NCBI GenBank assembly: GCA_012842545.1
Contig: DUSQ01000003.1
Location: 1-8,107, forward strand
From: Coprothermobacter sp.
GTDB lineage: Bacteria > Coprothermobacterota > Coprothermobacteria > Coprothermobacterales > Coprothermobacteraceae
Reading direction: 5' to 3'
Length of the DNA stretch: 8,107 bases
Position numbers and translations under genes: made by a program. This document shows, piece after piece, positions 1-4,887 of this stretch; positions within the stretch are counted from its first letter, which is position 1, and each line of letters opens with the position of its first letter. A model generated the notes under the pieces. It did no database searches, was not told where the DNA came from, and saw only the letters and a list, made by a program, of their open reading frames with translations.

Positions 1-518
1 ACAAGTCCCTTGCTACGAAGTTGTGTTGCGGCTCCAAAATCATCCACGTAAAATGGTTTTTTACACCCCAGCTTTTCATAGGCTGCCAGATGAAGCCTAA
101 GAAGGATGCTGTTCATGTTAGATGTAAGTTCACTTGGTGCCATTTGCTCCACCACAAAATCGCCATGCGTTCTTAAAAAACGAGCAAGTCTTTCCACTGC
201 TCCATTGGATAGCTCCTTGCTGTCAATGGCAAGGCGCATTGCTAACTGGTCTTCCAAAAAAGCCCCTGCAACTACTAATGGTCCAAAAAGGTCTCCCTTT
301 CCAGCTTCGTCAGATCCGCCATGTGGCTTTATGGGGGTTAAAAAGCCAACAATGTGTCTTGCCAAAGCATGATCTTCCGCATTTATGACTAACTTTCTTT
401 TATACAGGCTTAAGGTAACACCGTTAAGAGCTAGGTTGTTTCCTTGCTTTTGAGCCCCTTCTTTAATAAGGCTCTTCTCCAGTTTTTCTGCTTCTCCAAC
501 ATACAGCCTTAGTACCAT
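1..518 (-). CDS. rnhC: Ribonuclease HIII, N-terminal part (runs off left edge)
   Basis: RNase H type 2 family enzyme that cuts the RNA strand of RNA/DNA hybrids in the cytoplasm. Translating the complement from ATG at 518 gives 172 codons that stay open to the window edge, so the C-terminus is missing. Residues 1-60 form a small lysine-rich N-terminal domain, as HIII enzymes have ahead of the catalytic core. The core opens with GSDEAGKGDLFGPLVVAG (residues 68-85), which carries the first two acidic catalytic residues D70 and E71. The conserved DSK motif follows at 99-101. The third catalytic aspartate is probably D159 in FYVDDF. The long N-terminal domain and the GKGDLFGPLVVA wording favour HIII over HII. 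An in-frame ATG also exists at 533, but 518 is preferred because a GGTGGG purine stretch sits just upstream of it. The gene is divergent from the prepilin peptidase gene. The fourth catalytic residue (Glu in HIII) lies beyond the edge. Confidence 0.9.
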   Translation of the reverse strand, partial: MVLRLYVGEAEKLEKSLIKEGAQKQGNNLALNGVTLSLYKRKLVINAEDHALARHIVGFLTPIKPHGGSDEAGKGDLFGPLVVAGAFLEDQLAMRLAIDSKELSNGAVERLARFLRTHGDFVVEQMAPSELTSNMNSILLRLHLAAYEKLGCKKPFYVDDFGAATQLRSKGL

Positions 519-551
519 CTTGTTTCCCACCATACAAGTTACAATTATCCC
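519..551. promoter_or_regulatory. 33-bp divergent spacer, rnhC / prepilin peptidase
   Basis: Any promoters for the two divergent genes must lie in or next to this very short spacer. Rightward, TACAAT at 540-545 resembles a -10 box and would place transcription start at or very near the ATG at 552, giving an almost leaderless message. No convincing -35 box is found at the right distance. Leftward, GATAAT (complement of 543-548 region) is a possible -10 for rnhC, also without a clear -35. Both calls are weak. The prepilin peptidase start has no recognisable Shine-Dalgarno sequence. Confidence 0.3.
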
Positions 552-1289
552 ATGTGGTTAACCGCTTTACTGTTTTTTGTTGTGGGCACCGTGGTAGGTT
601 CGTTTCTGAACGTGGTCATTTACAGAATTCCAAGTGGTGAAAGTATTGTCTTTCCGGCAAGTCATTGCCCAAAATGCAACCACAAGTTAGCACCGTGGGA
701 CCTCGTACCCATACTTTCTTACTTGTTTCTGGGAGGGAAATGCAGGTACTGCGGTGAGCCCATATCCTGGCAGTATCCCGTAGTGGAATTCATTACTGGT
801 TTACTGTTCGCTGTTGCAAGTTTCCTGCCCATGCCTGAAATGATCTTTTTCATAGTTTTCGTGTGCTTCTCACTCCCGCTAAGTTGGATTGACCTTCAGA
901 CCATGCTCATTCCAGAAGTGCTCATTCTACCGCTAATAGGCATTCTCATACTGTGTAGAGCTTTCATGCATGAGTGGTCCATCGTTGTAGGCGCTTTAGC
1001 ACTATTCTTGGTTCACCTAATCATACATTTGATCGTGCCTGATGGGTTTGGCATAGGAGACGTCTTTTACGCAGCTGCTGTGGGTTTAATGGTTCCACCT
1101 CATTTGCTTCTTGTGTGGTTTGTGTTAACTTACGCCTTGGGGACAGTGATCGGCTTAACCTTGATGGGTCTAAATAAACTGGGGCGAAAGTCGCCCTTGC
1201 CTTTCGCCCCAATCATGTTTGCCGGAACCCTGATTACGTACTTCCTTGGAAGTTACATTTACAATTGGTACCTTAACTTGTTCCTGTGA
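552..1289 (+). CDS. Type IV prepilin peptidase / N-methyltransferase (PilD/ComC family)
   Basis: Polytopic membrane aspartic protease (family A24) that cleaves the leader of type IV prepilins or pseudopilins on the cytoplasmic face and methylates the new N-terminus. The 245-residue length is usual for the family. Visible features are an N-terminal hydrophobic segment ending in GSFLNVVIYR (16-25), a zinc-type four-cysteine loop (C39, C42, C64, C67) around WDLVPILSYL, and SWQYPVVE (72-79). The two catalytic aspartates are D114 in SWIDLQTMLIPE and D170 in GFGIGD. The family's SPLPFAP segment is at 214-220. Roughly six to eight membrane helices are plausible. The lysine usually found two residues after the GxGD aspartate is replaced by F172. 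The ATG at 552 is chosen because GSFLN then falls at the usual distance from the N-terminus, although no ribosome binding site is visible. No pilin or pilus ATPase gene is nearby, so the substrate is unknown. The stop is 2 bp from that of the convergent Nif3 gene. Confidence 0.93.
   Translation: MWLTALLFFVVGTVVGSFLNVVIYRIPSGESIVFPASHCPKCNHKLAPWDLVPILSYLFLGGKCRYCGEPISWQYPVVEFITGLLFAVASFLPMPEMIFFIVFVCFSLPLSWIDLQTMLIPEVLILPLIGILILCRAFMHEWSIVVGALALFLVHLIIHLIVPDGFGIGDVFYAAAVGLMVPPHLLLVWFVLTYALGTVIGLTLMGLNKLGRKSPLPFAPIMFAGTLITYFLGSYIYNWYLNLFL
1171..1211 (-). terminator. Probable intrinsic terminator of the ECF-S/Nif3 operon, inside the prepilin peptidase gene
   Basis: An 11-bp perfect inverted repeat is visible: TGGGGCGAAAG (1180-1190) pairs with CTTTCGCCCCA (1201-1211) across a 10-base loop. 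Read leftwards, the stem is followed at once by GTTTATTTA, six T in eight bases after the G. Read rightwards there is no T run, so the polarity fits the leftward Nif3 transcript, whose stop codon is 81 bases upstream. A shorter alternative stem, GGGCGA (1182-1187) with TCGCCC (1191-1196), shares the left arm and is mutually exclusive with the long stem. Read leftwards it is separated from the T-rich tract by a few more bases. The sequence also codes for residues LGRKSPLPFAP of the opposite gene. Function is inferred from structure only. Confidence 0.5.
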
Positions 1290-1291
1290 CC

Positions 1292-2101
1292 TCAAACAAG
1301 CTCAGAAAAACCAACGGAAACCACGTTAATGCCCTTATTCTTGAGCTCCTTTAGGAAAATCAAAGCACCCACGTAGTCCCCTGGCATGTGCCCTGTGAGC
1401 ACCAATGCCCTATCAGGAAACTCCGCCTTCACTTTTTGGAATTCCCCGGGTGCAATGTGCATGTAAACCAAACCCGGGAACCCATGGTCGAACCACACTT
1501 TTGCGATGCTGTAACCACCATTGGTGAAAGCTCCTATGAGAACAGGCAATCTGTCAACCCTTTGCTCCGGGTCGCCCATGATAGCCTCCACTTTTACATG
1601 GCTGTGCGGAAAGGGTTCAATCTTGTTCATCTCGTAAACAAGGTCAGAAACAGTAGCGGGTAGCATGGCATCAATGACCCTTTGAAAGGTCTTACGGGTA
1701 ATCTCGTCAATGGGAACATGAATGTTCATAAATGGCATGTTAAGGAGTTTTGCCATGCCCACAACACGAGTGAAGTTCTCTGTCTTGGATTGAATGTGCA
1801 GATCAGTCAGTTTCTCAGCCACAGCCTGATGCGCCTCTTCAGCGGGTATGCCCGCTTGCATCATGAAGGTGGCATGCCTTTTGTAAATATCCTCATACCG
1901 CAGCGCCGCGCTGGGCGGATGATGTGCAATGACCAAGTCAAACCCCTGTTGCTTTGCCCAGACAAGCTCCTCCACACCAATATCAATGCCAAAGAAAACA
2001 TTTTTGATGTTCTTACCCTCAACGTAAATGCTTGAATCAGCAGGTTCTACCTCCAACTCTGACATTTCCATTGCCAGTTCCATGATTTCCTCGGTTGTCA
2101 T
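1292..2101 (-). CDS. Nif3-like dinuclear metal-centre protein (DUF34 / COG0327 family)
   Basis: Member of the Nif3/YbgI family of toroidal hexameric proteins with a two-metal site. Family members are often labelled GTP cyclohydrolase 1 type 2, but the true role is unsettled (hydrolase or metal chaperone have been proposed). The 269 residues match the short form without the inserted PII-like domain. Metal-site motifs are in the expected order: IAHHPP with H60 and H61, IHVPID with H128 and D132 (family HTNLD), and TGHMPGD with H238 and D242, aligned with family GHYATE. D242 replaces the usual glutamate ligand. The start is ATG at 2101, with GGGAGGTG (complement of 2112-2119) ten bases upstream. 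The start overlaps the stop of the upstream ECF S-component gene by one base (TAATG), implying translational coupling. The pairing suggests a link to cofactor or metal supply, which is inference. The family call is secure; the function is not. Confidence 0.85.
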   Translation of the reverse strand: MTTEEIMELAMEMSELEVEPADSSIYVEGKNIKNVFFGIDIGVEELVWAKQQGFDLVIAHHPPSAALRYEDIYKRHATFMMQAGIPAEEAHQAVAEKLTDLHIQSKTENFTRVVGMAKLLNMPFMNIHVPIDEITRKTFQRVIDAMLPATVSDLVYEMNKIEPFPHSHVKVEAIMGDPEQRVDRLPVLIGAFTNGGYSIAKVWFDHGFPGLVYMHIAPGEFQKVKAEFPDRALVLTGHMPGDYVGALIFLKELKNKGINVVSVGFSELV

Positions 2102-2595
2102 TATCTGCTTACACCTCCCAATGCTCCTGCAAACGCTTTACCAAGCAACGGACCCACAACGGCACCCACTAACCCCTGAAAAGCATTACCAGGGATTTCA
2201 GCCAAGGCAGCTGGCATGCCGTACATGAAAATCTCCACCAAAAAATAACCTAAAACCATGACCGCGGGTCCAGCAACCCAGCGCCAATCAAACTTTGCTC
2301 TTGCATCGCTTGTTGACACGATGTAGCCCTCCAGTGCCTTAATGACAAAAGTCCATGGTGCCCAGTGAGCATACCCCCCAAGTAGGTCAGCCAAAGCACT
2401 GCCCAAGCCGCCTGCAAGCCACCCCAAACGCCTACCAAGTACCATGGCTACGGCGATCACAGCCGCGTCACCAATGTTTATGTAGCCCTTAGTCAGCGGA
2501 TGAGGGATACGTATGAGCATGGTTGCCACGGTAACAAAAGCAGCTGATAGTGCAGTTAAAGTGATCTCACGTGTCCCCAATCTTTCGTTGTTCAA
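2101..2595 (-). CDS. ECF transporter S component (substrate-binding membrane subunit), TTG start
   Basis: Small integral membrane protein of the S-component type used by energy-coupling-factor vitamin transporters. It binds the substrate and docks on a shared EcfT/EcfA module, which is not encoded here. The 164 residues show several hydrophobic helices. Family-like motifs include IRIPHPLTKGYINIGDA (28-44), LGRRLGWLAGGLGSALADLLG (around 53-73) and WAPWTFVIKALEGYI (78-92), followed by helices at about 110-126 and 138-160. The reading frame is open further upstream, to 2862, but that part is antisense to nth and not protein-like. The chosen start is TTG at 2593-2595, because GGGAGGTG (complement of 2604-2611) lies eight bases before it and a TATAAT box lies just upstream. 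The first gene of a two-gene leftward operon with the Nif3-like gene. The sequence pattern resembles the HmpT-like PF12822 group, but the substrate cannot be read from sequence. Confidence 0.85.
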   Translation of the reverse strand: MNNERLGTREITLTALSAAFVTVATMLIRIPHPLTKGYINIGDAAVIAVAMVLGRRLGWLAGGLGSALADLLGGYAHWAPWTFVIKALEGYIVSTSDARAKFDWRWVAGPAVMVLGYFLVEIFMYGMPAALAEIPGNAFQGLVGAVVGPLLGKAFAGALGGVSR

Positions 2596-2652
2596 GCCAA
2601 TGTCACCTCCCGTTCTTTCTAGTGCTATTATAATCCTTAAAAGGATAAAAAA
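2596..2652. promoter_or_regulatory. Compact bidirectional promoter, ECF-S/Nif3 operon and nth
   Basis: This 57-bp spacer separates divergent starts. ATTATAAT at 2627-2634 contains TATAAT on both strands: leftward at 2632-2627 and rightward at 2629-2634. Rightward there is also an extended -10 form, TG-C-TATTAT (2623-2631). No good -35 box is seen for either direction. Next to it is the inverted repeat ATCCTT-AA-AAGGAT (2633-2646), which overlaps the rightward start region and could be an operator or merely part of the nth ribosome binding site. AAGGA at 2641-2645 is the nth Shine-Dalgarno sequence, seven bases before ATG. The two promoters share bases and so probably exclude each other. Confidence 0.6.
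2604..2611 (-). promoter_or_regulatory. Shine-Dalgarno deciding the TTG start of the ECF S component
   Basis: The complement reads GGGAGGTG, a strong match to the anti-Shine-Dalgarno sequence, ending eight bases before TTG at 2595. No in-frame ATG or GTG lies at suitable spacing, so this site supports the unusual TTG initiation and a 164-residue product. Confidence 0.75.
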
Positions 2653-3291
2653 ATGAATATGCACAAACTGTTCGCACCACCACAAGAAGTTGTTCGCCTG
2701 CTCATGGGGACATATCCTTTTGATCCATATGGCAGGAATGATCCAACCAAAGTACTGCTTAGCTGCATACTCTCCGCTCGTACAAAGGACGAAATAACTT
2801 ATCCCACGGCTGACAAACTTTTCTCCCAGTACCCCACAGTACGAGACCTGTGTCAGGCACATCCAACGGATCTTGAAAACATATTAAAACCAGTGGGGTT
2901 CTACCGCCAAAAAGCCAAGTACGTAAGGGATGCAGCCTGCTACGTTGAAAAATATGGTGTGCCAAAGACCACCAAGAAGCTAACGGAGGTACCCGGCATT
3001 GGCCCAAAATGTGCAGCCATAGTGCGTGCATTTGGTTGGGGAATTCCCGATATTGCTGTGGACACCCATGTGCTCCGTATTTCCAAGAGGCTTGGTTGGA
3101 CAGAGGAAAAAGATAATGAAATGAAAACTCAGGAAAAACTCAAGATGCTTCTACCCATTCACCAATGGGTTTACGTAAATCACCTCTTGGTCTCATTGGG
3201 GCGGCATGTTTGCCGCCCCCAAAGACCACTGTGTGAACAGTGCGTGCTTAACCAAAAAAGCAGCATCTGTCCTTATCCCAAAAGACCCTGA
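2653..3291 (+). CDS. nth: Endonuclease III (DNA glycosylase / AP lyase)
   Basis: Base-excision repair enzyme that removes oxidised pyrimidines and nicks at abasic sites. The 212-residue length is standard. LLSCILSARTKD (35-46) corresponds to the family LLSAQTTD segment. The helix-hairpin-helix is at about 110-128 (LTEVPGIGPKCAAIV) with catalytic lysine K119. It is followed by IAVDTHVLRISKRLGW, which holds the catalytic aspartate D137. The C-terminal [4Fe-4S] loop has C187, C194, C197 and C206. The spacing is C-x6-C-x2-C-x8-C, where the common pattern ends in x5, so the last cysteine sits three residues later than usual. The start is ATG at 2653 with AAGGA seven bases upstream. The gene is transcribed alone rightwards from the shared divergent promoter. 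Its last 19 bases overlap the end of fhs tail to tail. The thymine-glycol type specificity is inferred from the family. Confidence 0.93.
   Translation: MNMHKLFAPPQEVVRLLMGTYPFDPYGRNDPTKVLLSCILSARTKDEITYPTADKLFSQYPTVRDLCQAHPTDLENILKPVGFYRQKAKYVRDAACYVEKYGVPKTTKKLTEVPGIGPKCAAIVRAFGWGIPDIAVDTHVLRISKRLGWTEEKDNEMKTQEKLKMLLPIHQWVYVNHLLVSLGRHVCRPQRPLCEQCVLNQKSSICPYPKRP
3198..3219. other. GC-rich hairpin inside nth, past the fhs stop
   Basis: GGGGCGGCA (3198-3206) pairs perfectly with TGCCGCCCC (3211-3219) around a four-base loop, a very stable 9-bp stem. It encodes part of the GRHVCRP region at the iron-sulfur loop of nth. In the leftward direction it lies 54 bases beyond the fhs stop, where a terminator for the hut-fhs operon would be expected. 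However, neither side has a T run, so it is not a canonical intrinsic terminator. It could mark an RNA 3' end after trimming, or be a codon-driven coincidence. Confidence 0.35.
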
Positions 3292-4868
3292 ATATTACCT
3301 CTCTCGTCTACAGTAACTTCCTCAGCTTGCGGGACTTTGGGAAGTCCAGGCATGGTCATCACATTACCTGCTAAGGGCACCAGAAAACCAGCCCCAGCAG
3401 AGATCTTTATGTCCCTAATGGTTATGACAAAGTTTTTTGGCTTGCCCAAAAGATTTGCATCATCACTGAGTGAATACTGAGTTTTCGCGATGCAAATGGG
3501 AAGCCGGGATAAACCAAATTTGTCCACCAGTTTGAGCTTTTTCTTCGCTTCACCGGTAAACTCAACAGCCTTCGCACCGTAAACCTTTTCTGCAACCTTT
3601 GCCACCTTCTGCTCAATGCTTTCCTCAAGTTCATAAACATAGGTTGGTTCGCCTGCAAACTTCTGTGCCCTTTCCACCACTGCTTCAGCTAAAGCCATAC
3701 CACCCTGTGCACCATTCAATGCCACTGTGCTCACGGCATGTTCCACGTGAGTTTGATCAAGTAGCTCTTCGAGGTGTTTTACATCCTCTTCAGTGTCGTC
3801 TGGGAACACGTTGATGGCCACCACGGGATCGTAACCAAAGTTTCTTATGTTTTCAATATGTGCCAGGACATTGGCAAAACCGCGGTCGATGGCTTCCAAA
3901 TCCTCCCCTTGACCATGATGCTTTATGGCTCTAATGGAGACCACCAGCACCACCGCATCCGGAACTAAATTGTGCTGGCGAGCCACGATGTCCATGAACT
4001 TTTCAAAACCCAGATCAGAACCGAAGCCAGTCTCGGTTATTACGTAATCGGCATAAGTGAGCCCCATTTTTGTGGCAAGCACGCTGTTGGTCCCGTGGGC
4101 AATGTTCGCAAATGGGCCTGCATGCACGAATGCTGGCGTACCCGCTGCGGTCATAACCAGGTTTGGCTTCAAGGTATCCACCATGAGAGCAGTAACTGCG
4201 CCCTCAGCCTTTAAGTCAGCCACTGTCAGGGGGCTACCATCCATGGTAACGCCAAGCACAATTCTTCGCACTTTTTCTTGGAAATCTTCCAAGCTTTCGC
4301 TCAAAGCCATAATAGCCATGATTTCTGACGCTGCCGTAATCTCGAAGCCATCTTCTCGTGGCACACCGTTTCCCTGCAAGCCGACCACAATGTTACGCAA
4401 ATCCCTGTCGTTCATGTCCAGAGCTCTTTTCCACCACACTTTGGTCGTGTCCACCAGAGGTTGTTTCTTGTAGTAAATGTGGTTGCCCAACATGGCAGCA
4501 ATCAGGTTATGTGCGGCTGTCACCGCATGCATGTCACCAGTGAAATGCAGATTAATCTTGTCGGAGGGCACTACGTGAGCCTTTCCACCTCCAGTGGCAC
4601 CACCCTTAACCCCGAAGACGGGGCCCAAGGAAGGCTCCCTCAATGTGACCACTGCTTTCTTACCAGAGCTGGCTAAGGCATCTGCCAAACCGATGGCCGT
4701 CGTAGTTTTCCCTTCCCCAGCTGGAGTCGGGTTTATGGAGGTAACCAGCACCAGTTTACCTCTTTTCTCACCCAGCGCGGCTAAGTCCACCTTGTAAGCG
4801 TAACCGCCGTAAGGAATAAGATACTTCTCGCTTATACCCAGATGTTTCACAACTTCAGACAAGTTCAT
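3273..4868 (-). CDS. fhs: Formate-tetrahydrofolate ligase (10-formyl-THF synthetase)
   Basis: Cytoplasmic enzyme that interconverts formate + ATP + THF and 10-formyl-THF + ADP + Pi. The 531 residues are somewhat shorter than the usual 550-560, mainly at the N-terminus, where the protein begins directly with MNLSEVVKHLGISEKYLIPYG. The P-loop TPAGEGKT is at 48-55. LREPSLGPVFGVKGGA (77-92), NLHFTGDMHAV, GPFANIAHGTNS, AKTQYSLSDD (461-470) and TMPGLPKVP near residue 505 are all family signatures. The start is ATG at 4868 with GGAGG (complement of 4877-4881) eight bases upstream. It is the last gene of the hut operon, 19 bases after hutI. That position suggests it runs in the ATP-forming direction on one-carbon units from histidine, which is an inference. 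Its final 19 bases overlap the convergent nth gene. Confidence 0.96.
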   Translation of the reverse strand: MNLSEVVKHLGISEKYLIPYGGYAYKVDLAALGEKRGKLVLVTSINPTPAGEGKTTTAIGLADALASSGKKAVVTLREPSLGPVFGVKGGATGGGKAHVVPSDKINLHFTGDMHAVTAAHNLIAAMLGNHIYYKKQPLVDTTKVWWKRALDMNDRDLRNIVVGLQGNGVPREDGFEITAASEIMAIMALSESLEDFQEKVRRIVLGVTMDGSPLTVADLKAEGAVTALMVDTLKPNLVMTAAGTPAFVHAGPFANIAHGTNSVLATKMGLTYADYVITETGFGSDLGFEKFMDIVARQHNLVPDAVVLVVSIRAIKHHGQGEDLEAIDRGFANVLAHIENIRNFGYDPVVAINVFPDDTEEDVKHLEELLDQTHVEHAVSTVALNGAQGGMALAEAVVERAQKFAGEPTYVYELEESIEQKVAKVAEKVYGAKAVEFTGEAKKKLKLVDKFGLSRLPICIAKTQYSLSDDANLLGKPKNFVITIRDIKISAGAGFLVPLAGNVMTMPGLPKVPQAEEVTVDERGNIQGLLG

Positions 4869-4887
4869 GCACCGTTCCTCCTATCGC

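Noticed and set aside
106..388. Rightward reading frames over the left edge
   Set aside because: They lie antisense to a clear RNase HIII coding sequence and show no domain-like pattern.
1442..1479. Imperfect inverted repeat TTCCCCGGGT ... ACCCGGGAA in the Nif3-like gene
   Set aside because: Needs a bulge, spans a loop of about 20 bases within coding sequence and has no terminator or operator context.
2596..2862. Upstream extension of the ECF S-component reading frame to 2862
   Set aside because: It is antisense to the start of nth and not protein-like in family terms. A strong Shine-Dalgarno plus TATAAT place the real start at TTG 2595.
3332..3347. Small hairpin GGACTT-TGGG-AAGTCC past the nth stop as an nth terminator
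   Set aside because: Only a 6-bp stem with no T run after it, inside the conserved PGLPKVP codons of fhs. Probably coincidence.
3599..4797. Several rightward frames of 60-138 codons over fhs
   Set aside because: All are antisense shadows of a fully conserved fhs gene, with no ribosome sites or recognisable motifs.
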